Positions 32,612 through 46,296 are shown, counted from the stretch's first letter. The stretch is 64,000 bases of DNA from Planctomycetota bacterium (GCA_019456225.1 VRUI01000007.1:1-64000); one strand, 5' to 3'. Numbers and translations are program-made. The notes: generated by a model from the sequence alone, not told the origin.

Positions 32612-33727
32612 CTATTTTTTTGTCATTAGTTTTGTGAATTCTTTGAACAGGTAGCTTGAGTCGTGGGGGCCTGGTGAGGCTTCGGGGTGGTGTTGTACTG
32701 AGAAGGCTTTTAACTTTTTGCTTCGGATTCCTTCTGCTGTTTTGTCGTTGAGGTTCAGGTGGGTCAGTTCAACTTTCGCATTTTTTATTGAGTCGAGATC
32801 CACGCAGAAGCCGTGGTTCTGGCTGGTTATCTCTACCGCTTTTGTTGCCATGTTCTTTACCGGGTGGTTTGCTCCGCGGTGACCGAATTTTAGCTTGTAT
32901 GTCTCGCCGCCCATCGCTATCGAAAGTATCTGGTGGCCAAGGCATATACCGAAGATCGGCACCTTGCCGAGAAGGCCCTTGACTGTCTTGGCGGCGTAAG
33001 TTACCGGTTCCGGGTCGCCGGGGCCGTTGCTCAGGAACACGCCGTCGGGTTTTCTCTTCAGGATATTGGCGGCTGTCGTCTTTGCCGGAACTACCGTAAC
33101 ATCACAGCCGTTTGATCGCAGCAGTCTTAAAATATTCTGCTTGACGCCGAAGTCTACGGCTATGACTTTAAATTTCTTTTTCGGAAGCGATTCTTCGCCG
33201 GTGATAGCGTCTACAACGCCCTTGTTCCACTTGTATGCTTTCTTCGTGGTGACGTCTTTGACGATGTCCCTGCCGACGAGGCCGGGGTATTCGGCTAACA
33301 TTTCGTTAAGCTTTGCTTTTCTTTTTTCGGTCGAAGAGATTATGCCTCGCATCGCGCCTTTCTCACGGATGTGGCGGACGAGTTTGCGGGTGTCTATACC
33401 TTCCAGGCCGACTATGTTATTCTTTTTGAGGTAGTCGCCCAGCGATGCACCGCTTCGCCAGTTGCTTGGATAATCGCAGTTTTCCTTTACGATGAAACCG
33501 CGTGCGAAAACATTATCCGATTCCCGGTCATCGTCGTTGGTTCCGTAATTGCCGATGAGCGGATATGTCATGGTAATAATCTGCTCGTTGTACGATGGGT
33601 CTGTTAGAATCTCCTGGTAACCGGTCATCGAAGTGTTAAAAACAACCTCGCCGCAACTAACGCCGGCAGCGCCAAAAGAAGTACCTTCAAAAACCGTGCC
33701 GTCTTCAAGTAACAAAATAGCTTTCAC
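32612..33727 (-). CDS. carA: Carbamoyl-phosphate synthase small (glutaminase) subunit
   Basis: 371 residues from a GTG at 33727 with AGGA 8 nt upstream. The N-terminal CPSase domain (FEGTSFGA, FNTSMTGYQEILTDPSY) and a class I glutaminase domain with SNGPGDP, GICLGHQ (catalytic Cys) and the later HHPEASPGP are complete. It releases ammonia from glutamine for the large subunit in arginine and pyrimidine synthesis. The stop of carB lies 88 bp upstream, with a repeat element in the gap, so the order is carB then carA. Confidence 0.96.
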   Translation of the reverse strand: MKAILLLEDGTVFEGTSFGAAGVSCGEVVFNTSMTGYQEILTDPSYNEQIITMTYPLIGNYGTNDDDRESDNVFARGFIVKENCDYPSNWRSGASLGDYLKKNNIVGLEGIDTRKLVRHIREKGAMRGIISSTEKRKAKLNEMLAEYPGLVGRDIVKDVTTKKAYKWNKGVVDAITGEESLPKKKFKVIAVDFGVKQNILRLLRSNGCDVTVVPAKTTAANILKRKPDGVFLSNGPGDPEPVTYAAKTVKGLLGKVPIFGICLGHQILSIAMGGETYKLKFGHRGANHPVKNMATKAVEITSQNHGFCVDLDSIKNAKVELTHLNLNDKTAEGIRSKKLKAFSVQHHPEASPGPHDSSYLFKEFTKLMTKK

Positions 33728-33789
33728 TGCAATTGTCCTTTAATAAAATAGTCTCGCTTTACGCGATTCAAATTTTTTATAATCGTTTT

Positions 33790-33814
33790 TATCCCTGCGC
33801 TTGCGCTTCGGGCT
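33790..33814 (+). repeat. TATCCCTGCGCTTGCGCTTC element between carB and carA
   Basis: 25-base match with 29572-29596. It lies inside the carB-carA transcript, one base short of the carB stop codon. Confidence 0.65.
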
Positions 33815-33815
33815 C

Positions 33816-37031
<3,216 letters not shown>

Positions 37032-37070
37032 CAATAAACCTCAAAACACAAAAGTAATTTATAATTAATA

Positions 37071-37105
37071 TTTCTTCATGTCCTTCATGCACTTCATGGT
37101 TATCT
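37071..37105. repeat. Word-like repeat (cttcatg words)
   Basis: TTCTTCATGTCCTTCATGCA then CTTCATGGTTATCTC, a 10-bp period array in the leader between nadE and carB. Confidence 0.55.
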
Positions 37106-37135
37106 CACGCAAAACAACCACACATAAAGTGACTT

Positions 37136-38770
37136 CTAATATTTATTAGTGATCGGCATTCTTCTGTCACGGCCGAAGGCTTTTGGTGTTATCTTTATGC
37201 CTGGCGGTGACTGCCTTCTTTTATATTCGTTTCTATCGACCAGCCGGACGACTTTTTTTACAAGCCCGGCGTCATGGCCTTCTTCTATCAGTTTGTCGAT
37301 AGACTTGTCGTCTTCGATATAGCCTTTCAGTATCGCGTCAAGCAGGTCGTAATCCGGCAGCGAATCGGAGTCTGCCTGGCCTTCTTTTAGCTCTGCGCTT
37401 GGCGGCCTTTCTATTACGCTTACAGGCACAACCTCGCGTCCGAATTTTTCGTTGATGTACTCGCAAAGCCGGTAAACCATCGTCTTCGGCACATCCTTGA
37501 TGACCGCAAATCCGCCGGCTGTATCGCCATACAAGGTCGAATACCCGACAGCTGTTTCGCTCTTATTGCCGCAGGTTAGCACCATACAGCCGAGCTGATT
37601 GCTCAAAGACATCAGCAGCGTTCCGCGGATCCTGGCCTGTAGATTCTCAAATGCTATTCCGGTATCCGACCAGCCCTCAACGACACCTAGCGTCTGGTCG
37701 AAACTGGTTAAACATTCGCTTATCGGTATCGTATGGAACTCGATACCGAGGTTTTCAGCAAGCAAACCAGCGTCGCCTATGGTGCCAGCGCTATTAAACT
37801 TCGAAGGCATAGTAACGCCGATGACATTTTCGCGGCCGAGAGCGGCAACAGCGATAACGGCGACCAGCGTGGAATCTATGCCGCCGCTTAGACCGATTAT
37901 AACCTTTTTGAACCCGTTCTTAATAACATAATCACGGCTGCCGAGCACAAGGGCCTCGTAGACTTCGGCAACGGGGCCAAGTTCCAGGTGCCCTGGTTTT
38001 TCTGCGATACCGGCATTTACAATCTCAGGTGTCTTGCCGGCACTAATATCGGCAACGATCATGTCTTTTTCAAAAGCGGCTCCCTGGCAGATAATTTCAC
38101 CGTCGGTGCCGACAAACATACTCCGGCCGTCAAAGACAAGTTCGTCCTGACCGCCGACAAGATTGCAATATCCGGCCGGACAGCCGAAATTCCGCGTGCA
38201 GTTGCCGACAACCTCACGCCGCTGGGCGACCTTGCCGAGATGAAACGGCGATGCCGAAAGATTCAAAATCAGGTCAGGCCCGGAATTTCCGACGAGGAAC
38301 TCGCCAAGCCATTGAGCATCCCAGATATCTTCACATATAGTAAAGGCGACATTAATGCCGCCATATTCTGCTACTAAAGGAGCGTTCCCCGCCGAAAAAT
38401 ACCGCTTCTCGTCGAAAACGCCATAGTTCGGCAAAACACACTTACGATAAACATGCTCAATCTTCCCGCCTTGCATAACCGCAAGCGAATTATAGCATTT
38501 ATCGCCGTCTCTTTCTGCAAAACCGGCGACTACAGTCATTTTGCCCGTTTCTTTCGCCAGTTTCCGCACACTTTCCGTCGAATATTCGAGGAAATGCTCT
38601 TTATGAAGAAGGTCTTCGGGCGGGTAACCGCAAACACACATCTCCGGAAAAACCAAAAGATCAACGCCCAGATCTTCCGCATTTGCGAAAAAACCACGCA
38701 TTGCCGCGATATTACCGGTGATATCACCGACCGAAGCATTAAATTGTACTAGTGCAACACGCAAACCCAT
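37136..38770 (-). CDS. nadE: Glutamine-dependent NAD+ synthetase
   Basis: 544 residues from the ATG at 38770 (GGGA 6-7 nt upstream; the frame is open 12 codons further). N-terminal nitrilase-type glutaminase with Glu (VFPEMC), Lys (RKCVLPNYGVFDEKRYF) and Cys (FTICEDIWD); C-terminal synthetase with the P-loop LSGGIDST and TCGNKSETAVGYSTLYGD. Makes NAD+ from deamido-NAD+ using glutamine as ammonia source. Full length. Same strand as carB but with a 104-bp gap. Confidence 0.96.
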   Translation of the reverse strand: MGLRVALVQFNASVGDITGNIAAMRGFFANAEDLGVDLLVFPEMCVCGYPPEDLLHKEHFLEYSTESVRKLAKETGKMTVVAGFAERDGDKCYNSLAVMQGGKIEHVYRKCVLPNYGVFDEKRYFSAGNAPLVAEYGGINVAFTICEDIWDAQWLGEFLVGNSGPDLILNLSASPFHLGKVAQRREVVGNCTRNFGCPAGYCNLVGGQDELVFDGRSMFVGTDGEIICQGAAFEKDMIVADISAGKTPEIVNAGIAEKPGHLELGPVAEVYEALVLGSRDYVIKNGFKKVIIGLSGGIDSTLVAVIAVAALGRENVIGVTMPSKFNSAGTIGDAGLLAENLGIEFHTIPISECLTSFDQTLGVVEGWSDTGIAFENLQARIRGTLLMSLSNQLGCMVLTCGNKSETAVGYSTLYGDTAGGFAVIKDVPKTMVYRLCEYINEKFGREVVPVSVIERPPSAELKEGQADSDSLPDYDLLDAILKGYIEDDKSIDKLIEEGHDAGLVKKVVRLVDRNEYKRRQSPPGIKITPKAFGRDRRMPITNKY

Positions 38771-38922
38771 CAAAAATCCCTTTATCAGCATGGGGTATAG
38801 ACGCAAAATATCCCGGCAAAATTATTCCGTCTAAGTCTAAGCACAACGGACAATTTGTCAAGCCCCAATCGAAAAAAAGAGTCATCCAAAAGCAAGTATC
38901 AGTATATCTATGCCGGATTTCG

Positions 38923-40212
38923 CTATTTTGCTGCTAAACTCAGGCAGATAAGTTGCTCGTCATTGCGTATATAGATATTCTTGTTTGCATAAGCCGGGTG
39001 GGTCCAGCAGACTCCGCCTCGTTGACTCAGTTGCTTTTTTGTGGTTTTAATTATTTTGGTTCGGCTTATTTCCTTAAAGCCTTTTGGCGACAGTTCGCTG
39101 ATTATCAGTTCGCCGCGTTCGTTAAACATCCATATTTTGCCGGCATTTTTGACCATGTGAATATTCGCCCACCTGGCTTTTTCAACCGTGGTGAGATCGG
39201 TCCACACCCTGTCTCCGGTCGCCAGGTCCAGGCATCTTAATTCGCCATAACTGTCTACGCCGTAAATGTAATCGCCGATTATCAATGGCGTTGAATTGCA
39301 GCATTGCAGACTGTCGGTTTTTTTCTCGTTTTCTCCTTTGCGTTTCCAGGCCCTTTTGGCGGTGAGCTCTTTGCTATCCAGTTTGATAAGCATCGAGCCT
39401 TCAAAAAATGCACTCACAAAAATATAGTCGCCGGATTTTACCGGGGTTGCAATATTCATCTGAAATTTCGACTTACCGTAATAACAATCCCAGTAAACCT
39501 TTCCGTCAAGCGGGTTCAAGCCAACAACCCGGCTGCCTGTCCAGCAGACAAGAACATCTTTTCCGGCTTGTTTGATAATGATCGGCGCCGAATAACTCGC
39601 TTTGTCAGAAATAGAACGCCACTTCTCTTTGCCCGTGTTCTTGTTTATTCCAACAACACAAGCGCCATCGGCGCCGCCGACCTGGGTAATTATCAGGTCG
39701 CCGTAAATAAGAGGGCTTGCCGCGATACCCCACATCGGCATCTTTATATTAAATACTTCCCTGAGATTTTCGTGCCATAGCACCTCACCGCTCTTTGCGT
39801 TAAAGCAAAGCATATCACCCATAGCACCGAGCGAATAAGCCTTGCCGCCGTCAATGACAAGCGAAGCCCTCGGCCCTGCCGGATATCCGATCTTGTACTT
39901 ACACGGATAGGTGCGGGTCCAGACCTCATCGCCGGTTTTGGCGTTAAAGCAGAGCACTCGTTCCGAAGATACCGGTTTGTCAATAAGGTCGGTAACGTAG
40001 ACAAGGCCATCGCTGACAACAGGCCCGCTGTATCCGGAGGAAATGGGAATATTCCAGAGAACCTTTAGGCCGTCTTTTGGAAATTGCTTAACAATACCGG
40101 ATTCGGTCCAGGCTGCGTCGCGGTTTATGCCTCGCCACTGCGGCCAATCGGCTGCGGATAATGAACATGAAAAAACAACCAGACAGAGTAAGATAAAACG
40201 AAATAACTTCAT
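38923..40212 (-). CDS. Exported PQQ-binding-like beta-propeller protein
   Basis: 429 residues, AGGAG before the ATG. Signal peptide (FILLCLVVFSCSLSAAD), then WPQWRGINRD, the usual start of this planctomycete protein group. Seven or eight propeller blades follow, marked by repeats of the type VLCFNAKTGDEVWTRTYP, MLCFNAKSGEVLWHENL and VVGINKNTGKEKWRSI. Known: members are often uncharacterised surface or periplasmic proteins and lack the residues of true quinoprotein dehydrogenases. No PQQ biosynthesis gene is in the window. Confidence 0.85.
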   Translation of the reverse strand: MKLFRFILLCLVVFSCSLSAADWPQWRGINRDAAWTESGIVKQFPKDGLKVLWNIPISSGYSGPVVSDGLVYVTDLIDKPVSSERVLCFNAKTGDEVWTRTYPCKYKIGYPAGPRASLVIDGGKAYSLGAMGDMLCFNAKSGEVLWHENLREVFNIKMPMWGIAASPLIYGDLIITQVGGADGACVVGINKNTGKEKWRSISDKASYSAPIIIKQAGKDVLVCWTGSRVVGLNPLDGKVYWDCYYGKSKFQMNIATPVKSGDYIFVSAFFEGSMLIKLDSKELTAKRAWKRKGENEKKTDSLQCCNSTPLIIGDYIYGVDSYGELRCLDLATGDRVWTDLTTVEKARWANIHMVKNAGKIWMFNERGELIISELSPKGFKEISRTKIIKTTKKQLSQRGGVCWTHPAYANKNIYIRNDEQLICLSLAAK

Positions 40213-40240
40213 ACCGATCTCCTTAGAATAATATTAACAT

Positions 40241-41677
40241 TTAGATATCTGGTGTCTCGTGGAAGCCGTCGCGGGCCGGGATCTTTTCTTCTTCGTGGTG
40301 GACGACTTTGATGGATTTCCATTTCCCGCTTCTGAACCTGAAATAGAACAGCAAACCAAAAAGCATGAAAATCGCGACAAAGGCTACCCAACCGGCTTGT
40401 GCGGACATATTGAATACCTTGAGCATTACATATAGAACCGGCACGATTATCCAATGCATTGATACCGAGATGCACATTGCCCAGAATGTATCGCCTGCAC
40501 CTCTCAGGGCCCCGCTAAAGACGATCACTACCGCTTCGAGCATTATATAAAATGCGATTGTCTTTACGAGGAAAAGTGCTATCGGAGCGGCTTGCTCGAA
40601 GACGGCCAGATTTTTGGGATCATTGGGCCTGAACATTCCTACCAGGTGCTCGGAAAAGCCAATGAACAGAATCAGTATTATTGCCGAATACATCCAACCG
40701 CATTTAAGGCCGGATATCGCCGCACGATGTGCCGTCTCCGGGTCGGACGCGCCCATATACCTGCCAACCAGGCTGGTTACTGCGATTTGTATCCCAATAA
40801 GCGGAAAAAAGCTGAGCATGTCCCAATTGAAAAGAATCGTAACAGCTACCCCTGTCACCGGGCCTAGTGAATGAAAAATCAATATTGCAACAGTAAATGC
40901 CGTAAGGTTCAGGAAAAACTCAAGACCGGCAGGATAACCGAAACGCAGCAGGGGTTTCATTATAGACCAGTCGAAACGAAACGCTGACATCACATTGTAT
41001 GCGGCGCGGTTTTTTGGACTGAGGTAGGCTACAGCTAAACAGATCAACCCGCACCCGCCGCCGCAAATCGTACCGATAGCCGCTCCGCGGATACCCATCG
41101 CCGGAAATCCCAACATGCCGAAGATCAGGACGTAGTTCATGAAAATGTTGACCACCATCGAAAGCATCGCCGAGAGCATGACGACTCTGGTCTTGCCGAT
41201 ACCGGAAAAAAAACAACTCAGGGCATTACGCACCAGGGCTATGATGACCGCATAGAGCAGGATGTTGTAGTACTCTATCTGCGGGTCAAGCTGCACTTTG
41301 GCAATGCCGGAAACGGCAAACAGCCATGGGCCGAGCGGACGCAGCAAAAGGATAATCGGGTAAGCAGCGACACAGATTATCAGTGCCTGCGTAATAACTA
41401 TTGCACATTTATCCTTTCGGCCGCTGCCAAGATTCTGGGCAACCAATGCCGTCGAAAAATTCGTCATGCCCATGATAAACGTCATCATCAGAAAACAGGT
41501 CAGACCCCCTACCATTGCAGCACTCATCTGCTCGGGCCCAAGCTTTGACAGGAAGAGACGGTCGGTAAACGTCATCACAACTTCGCAGGAGCTGGAGATA
41601 ACCATCGGCAAAGCGATAGTCAACAACTCGCGAACGCCGCCTGGTTTCAATTTAATTTGTTTGATATTTTCATCCAT
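40241..41677 (-). CDS. MATE-family efflux transporter
   Basis: 478 residues with 12 membrane helices in two bundles. ALPMVISSSCEVVMTFTDRLFLSKLG is the first-helix signature (quoted in part: VISSSCEVVMTFTDRLFLS), followed by FGMLGFPAMGIRGAAIGTI, the typical helix 5-6 region. The C-terminal tail is charged. Known: Na+ or H+ antiport of drugs or metabolites. Weak ribosome site. Between the PQQ-like gene and rnd, on the same strand. Confidence 0.9.
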   Translation of the reverse strand: MDENIKQIKLKPGGVRELLTIALPMVISSSCEVVMTFTDRLFLSKLGPEQMSAAMVGGLTCFLMMTFIMGMTNFSTALVAQNLGSGRKDKCAIVITQALIICVAAYPIILLLRPLGPWLFAVSGIAKVQLDPQIEYYNILLYAVIIALVRNALSCFFSGIGKTRVVMLSAMLSMVVNIFMNYVLIFGMLGFPAMGIRGAAIGTICGGGCGLICLAVAYLSPKNRAAYNVMSAFRFDWSIMKPLLRFGYPAGLEFFLNLTAFTVAILIFHSLGPVTGVAVTILFNWDMLSFFPLIGIQIAVTSLVGRYMGASDPETAHRAAISGLKCGWMYSAIILILFIGFSEHLVGMFRPNDPKNLAVFEQAAPIALFLVKTIAFYIMLEAVVIVFSGALRGAGDTFWAMCISVSMHWIIVPVLYVMLKVFNMSAQAGWVAFVAIFMLFGLLFYFRFRSGKWKSIKVVHHEEEKIPARDGFHETPDI

Positions 41678-41865
41678 AAAATTCTTTTACTATAAGGACG
41701 CATTGCCGTGGTTGCGTATTTCTAAAATCTTTGCTTTTAATTTTTAATCTTTTCTCTTATCCCTCTTTTTTCCTCGCCTTCCTCTGTGGCAAAATAACCG
41801 CCACAAACCAGAAAATTCCAAACAAAAACCAGAAAACCTACAAGGCACCCATTCGGCAATTGCTA

Positions 41866-43020
41866 TTATAATTCTTTGAGGATTTTTTTTATTGCCGGTT
41901 CCAGCAGTTTTGCCTGCCACTTCATTATTGCTCCGCAGCCAGCGATCTCTTTGAAATTCCGGGGTTGTCTTATCGCTATCGTTTTAAGAGTAGCTCTTGG
42001 TGAGACGACTTGTGTGGCAATCTTGAGTTCTTCGGCGATCCGGTCGCATTCGACTTTCAGCTTTTCGAAAATAACGTTCGTCTCAGGCGCCGGTTTTGGG
42101 TGGTACTTTTTTTTTGGATGTCCCGGCATTTTTGATTCGGGGATATTGTGGGCTATCGCAATAGCTTTCCTCAGTTCCTCAAGGCGCCTGCCTCTACAGT
42201 TTGCCGGAAGCTTCGGCCCCGATGACAGCGGATTATGCGGGTTCGCCGAAGACCATACCGCCAGTTTCATGAGCAGTGTATTTCCCATGACTTTAAACGG
42301 CGGGATATCCTGCATCTGCGACTGGCCTTCTCTCCACTTCCATATCTGCTGCAACTGAGTAAGAGCCACCTTGTCAAGATACCTTGCCCCCTTGATCCGC
42401 CAGGCTTCTTCCGGGTCAACAGACGGTTTATAATTTTCGGCGATGTCGAGGGTCCTTAGGCACCATTCTTCGTGCCAGGAAGTTCTGGAGAGTTTTTCGA
42501 GTTCTTCGGCGAAGCTGTCAGCAAGTTTGTGCAGATAGAAAGTATCCTCGGATGCATATTCAAGCTGTTTATCGCTAAGCGGACGTCTCGACCAATCGGA
42601 CTTCTGACCGCCTTTGGGCATCACTACCCCAAAATATTTCTCGACAAGCGAACCAAGCCCGAATTTTTCCTGGCCAAGCAGTTGAGCGGCAAGCATAGTG
42701 TCGAAAACTTTTCCCCCCGGAATAAAATCAAAAGTCGACCGCATCATCCGAAGGTCATAACCGGCATCGTGAAGGATCATAGGTTTTTTGGCGAGCAGCT
42801 TTAGAAATAATTTAAGGTCTATTTTTGACAATGGGTCAATAATGTAGTTCTGGTTGTCAAAAGTCAACTGAATAAGGCAAACCTTGTGGTAATAGTGATA
42901 AAGACTGTCGGCTTCTGTGTCCAGGGCAATGCTGCCGCCTCGCTGCATGTGTTCAAGCAGCGATTTCATCGCGTCATCCGTGTCAACATATATATGTTTT
43001 AATTGCGGTGCCTTGCTCAA
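41866..43020 (-). CDS. rnd: Ribonuclease D-like 3'-5' exonuclease
   Basis: 384 residues. DEDDy exonuclease residues appear in order: LDTEADS (Asp, Glu), HDAGYDLRMM (Asp), and YASEDTFYL (Tyr, Asp). An HRDC domain follows (about 210-290: LTQLQQIWKWRE and so on) and a second helical unit at the C-terminus. Matures tRNA and other RNA 3' ends. Normal length. It runs on the same strand as the RND efflux operon but with a 60-bp gap. Confidence 0.9.
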   Translation of the reverse strand: MSKAPQLKHIYVDTDDAMKSLLEHMQRGGSIALDTEADSLYHYYHKVCLIQLTFDNQNYIIDPLSKIDLKLFLKLLAKKPMILHDAGYDLRMMRSTFDFIPGGKVFDTMLAAQLLGQEKFGLGSLVEKYFGVVMPKGGQKSDWSRRPLSDKQLEYASEDTFYLHKLADSFAEELEKLSRTSWHEEWCLRTLDIAENYKPSVDPEEAWRIKGARYLDKVALTQLQQIWKWREGQSQMQDIPPFKVMGNTLLMKLAVWSSANPHNPLSSGPKLPANCRGRRLEELRKAIAIAHNIPESKMPGHPKKKYHPKPAPETNVIFEKLKVECDRIAEELKIATQVVSPRATLKTIAIRQPRNFKEIAGCGAIMKWQAKLLEPAIKKILKEL

Positions 43021-43083
43021 GGGGTATTCCTTTGCACATCTATTACCAAATCACACCTCTTATACCACACCTTGAACATTATA

Positions 43084-46000
43084 TCAAGTATAGATATTGC
43101 TTGAATCGTCGCTCTCTTTTTTGCCTCTTATCCTGTCCGGAAGGGCCTTGACGTCTTCGATTACCATATACAGCGAGGGCACGAGAATAAGGGTGATCAC
43201 CGTCGCGAATACTATACCGAAGGCAAGGCTGACTGCCATCGGAATAAGGAATCTTGCCTGTAGGCTTTTTTCCAGTAACATCGGGGCCAGGCCGAAAAAT
43301 GTCGTCAGCGTCGTCAGCAAAATCGGCCTGAAACGCCGCGTAGCCGAATCACGAATAACCTGGTGCAGTTCGATCCCTTCCTCACGCTCGCGGTTGATCA
43401 GGTCGATCATAATAAGTGAGTCGTTGACCACGACGCCGGTAAGAGCAACAATGCCGAAGATCGACAACATCGAAAGATCAAAGCCCATTACGATATGACC
43501 GATGATCGCCCCAACGAGCCCGAACGGAATAGCCGACATTATTATCGTCGGTTGAATATAACTCTTAAACTGAACGGCTAGCAGCGCGTAGATGGCAAGC
43601 AGAGCAATAAAGACACTGCTCAAAAGACTGACTTTGGTTTCCTTCTGTTCCCTCTGTTCGCCTTCAACTTTATACGTCAGGCCCGGGTAAACACCCATTA
43701 GCTTTGGAAGCACCTCAGCGAAAAGACTCTTATTAATCTCGGTGGGATTTGCGACATCACTGTCAACATCGGCGGTTACGCTTACAACGCGTCTTCGATT
43801 GGAACGTTTTATACTTGCATACCCTCTGCCCTGCTTGACAGTGGCAACTTCCCCGAACGGGATCTCGGTACCATCGCGCAAACGAATCATGACATTTTCA
43901 ATGTCGGCGACACTTTTTCTTTCGTCGAGCGGGTAACGCACCATCACCCTGATGTCGTCGCGGCCTCTCTGGGGTCTTTGAATTTCCTCGCCGTAAAAGC
44001 CCTGCCGTGCCTGGCGGGCAAGATCTTCAAGCGTAAGCCCCAGCGTCCTGCCATCTTCTGTAAGCGTAAGCTTCAGTTCGAGTTTGCCAGGCTCAAAACT
44101 GTCGTCAATGTCGCTTACACCGTTATATCCGGTCAACGCAAGCTTAAGTCCGTCGGCAGCTTTGAGCAGCATATCAAAATCGCTGTGACTCATTTCAATG
44201 TTGATCGCGTCGCCGGCCGTAAACAGCGACGACGTAAACGTAAGCGATGAGATACCGGGTATAGAGCCAACGGCCTCTCTCCACCTGTTGGCAATTTCCA
44301 ATGACCTGACATTTCGGTCTTCGCCGCTTAGCAGCTCGATGTTGACCTCTGCCAGGTGAGCGGAAGTTGCGCCTCCGCCTGAACCGTGAGGACCGCCATC
44401 GTCACCCCGGGTAAACGGCTGAGACCCGATGTCAGTAGCCACGTGTTTAAAAACTGACGGTGCATCAGGCACCTTGCCCTTGTCAATCTCTGCCCGTACC
44501 TGTTCGGCGGCGGCTTCGATCCGCTTGACAACCTCGGCGGTCTGATCGACGGAAGTGCCCTGAGGCATCCTGAGAGAAGCCCAGACATTGTCTGCATCGA
44601 TCTTGGGAAGCATCACAAATTTCATTCGTCCGCTCTTAACATAGCCGACAGCACACATTAGGACAAAGATCGCGATGGCGACTGTGACATATCTCCACGC
44701 TACGGCTTTTTCGACAAAGCGTGAGAACCTTCCGTAAATAAATTTATCAAGACCGTTGCGGATGAGCAACTGGAACCGGCCAATCGGTCCAAGCTCGCTT
44801 TTTTTACGTCGAATTTTCCCGCCGCCGGAAAGATGAGCCGGCAGGATCAACAAAGACTCGACCAGTGAAAACATCAGCACGGAAATAACAACTATAGGAA
44901 TTACGCGAATGAATTTCCCCATGATACCGGCAAGATAGAGCAAAGGCGTAAACGCGATCACGGTGGTAAGAACAGCCATGACCACCGGGGCGGTCATCTC
45001 TCTAACACCGCGAACAGCCGCTTCGACAGGGTTCATCCCTTTTTGTCTGTAAGCGAAGATGTTTTCACCGACAACGATAGCGTCATCAACGACTATACCG
45101 AGCGAGAGAATAAACGCAAACAGTGAAATCATGTTCACAGATGCGTCCAAAGACGGCATGATCCAGAAAGCACCCATAAACGAAATAGGAATACCCATCG
45201 TTGTCCAGAATGCAAGCCGCAGATCCAGGAAAAGAGCGAGGCACAGAAATACGAGTATCAGACCAATGCGAGCATTACGTGTAAGGAGCCCCATTCTTGC
45301 GTGAAGCATGTCAGAACGGTCAAACCATGTCCCGATAGATATTCCGGAAGGAAGGTTCTTCTCCTGCTCGGCGATGTATTTTTTCAGGGTACTGGCAATG
45401 TCAAGAACACCCTGATCGCCAACACGATAGACCTGCAGCATTACAGAGGGTTTATTATCGAAACGCGAGGCGATATCCGAATCCTCGAAACCGTCGATTA
45501 TCGTAGCGATGTCCTTAAGATACAGTTTTGTACCGTCATTTCTTGCCAGAACGACGATGTCCTCAAATTCCACACCGGTATACTTCTGCCCTTTTGTGCG
45601 GATCAATATCTGTCCGCCAGGAGTTTTAACCGAACCGCCCGGAAGATCCAGCGAAGATTCCCTCACAGCAGAGGCAACCTGCGTAAATGTCAAGTTGTGA
45701 CGTCTGAGGTTCTTTTCGGGGACTTCTATCGATATCTCAAATCTCCTTGCACCCGAAATGTCCACCTGCGAAATATTGTCCATCGCCGTCAGGTCGTCCC
45801 GTATGCGTTGAGCAAGATTTTTGAGAGTTCTTTCAGACGCATCGCCATAAACCACCAGCGACACTACGAGATTTCGCGTGATCACCTCGGAGATGATCGG
45901 CTTTTCGGTCTCTTTAGGGAACGTGATGATCCTGCTGACGCCTGCCTTTATATCGTCGAGAACCTTTTTCGAATCTGCAAACTCTTCCACCTCGGCGACG

Positions 46001-46296
46001 ACCAGGCCCACCCCTTCCGATGCAGTAGAATTCAACCGCTTTATTCCGTCAATACCGGCGATAGCTTCTTCAACCCTGATGCAGACGCCCTCTTCAACTT
46101 CTGCCGGAGAAGCACCAAGATACGGAACCGATACGGTAACCATATCCAGCGTCATGTCTGGGAAAATCTCGACCTTTATCTTGAATATGCTCAAGATACC
46201 GCCTGCAAGTATCATCAGCATCAACAAATTGGCAGCGACGTGATTGCGTGCAAACCAGGCGATCGGACCTTTTGGGTTTTTTTCTAGTTCGTTCAC
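43084..46296 (-). CDS. RND-family efflux pump inner-membrane subunit
   Basis: 1070 residues from a GTG overlapping the stop of the previous gene (GTGA). Twelve helices and two large periplasmic loops; VSVPYLGASPAEVEEGV is in the first loop, and the proton relay sits in helix 4 (LSLGIVVDDAIVVGENI, two Asp). ILLTTLTTFFGLAPM is in the second half. AcrB/MexB-type drug pump. Co-translated with the adaptor. Substrate unknown. Confidence 0.94.
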   Translation of the reverse strand: MNELEKNPKGPIAWFARNHVAANLLMLMILAGGILSIFKIKVEIFPDMTLDMVTVSVPYLGASPAEVEEGVCIRVEEAIAGIDGIKRLNSTASEGVGLVVAEVEEFADSKKVLDDIKAGVSRIITFPKETEKPIISEVITRNLVVSLVVYGDASERTLKNLAQRIRDDLTAMDNISQVDISGARRFEISIEVPEKNLRRHNLTFTQVASAVRESSLDLPGGSVKTPGGQILIRTKGQKYTGVEFEDIVVLARNDGTKLYLKDIATIIDGFEDSDIASRFDNKPSVMLQVYRVGDQGVLDIASTLKKYIAEQEKNLPSGISIGTWFDRSDMLHARMGLLTRNARIGLILVFLCLALFLDLRLAFWTTMGIPISFMGAFWIMPSLDASVNMISLFAFILSLGIVVDDAIVVGENIFAYRQKGMNPVEAAVRGVREMTAPVVMAVLTTVIAFTPLLYLAGIMGKFIRVIPIVVISVLMFSLVESLLILPAHLSGGGKIRRKKSELGPIGRFQLLIRNGLDKFIYGRFSRFVEKAVAWRYVTVAIAIFVLMCAVGYVKSGRMKFVMLPKIDADNVWASLRMPQGTSVDQTAEVVKRIEAAAEQVRAEIDKGKVPDAPSVFKHVATDIGSQPFTRGDDGGPHGSGGGATSAHLAEVNIELLSGEDRNVRSLEIANRWREAVGSIPGISSLTFTSSLFTAGDAINIEMSHSDFDMLLKAADGLKLALTGYNGVSDIDDSFEPGKLELKLTLTEDGRTLGLTLEDLARQARQGFYGEEIQRPQRGRDDIRVMVRYPLDERKSVADIENVMIRLRDGTEIPFGEVATVKQGRGYASIKRSNRRRVVSVTADVDSDVANPTEINKSLFAEVLPKLMGVYPGLTYKVEGEQREQKETKVSLLSSVFIALLAIYALLAVQFKSYIQPTIIMSAIPFGLVGAIIGHIVMGFDLSMLSIFGIVALTGVVVNDSLIMIDLINREREEGIELHQVIRDSATRRFRPILLTTLTTFFGLAPMLLEKSLQARFLIPMAVSLAFGIVFATVITLILVPSLYMVIEDVKALPDRIRGKKESDDSSNIYT

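Noticed and set aside
37035-37135. Riboswitch or attenuator before carB
   Set aside because: Only word repeats and AT-rich DNA; no stable stem seen.
45301-46287. 328-codon plus-strand frame opposite the RND pump
   Set aside because: Antisense shadow of a clear RND gene.
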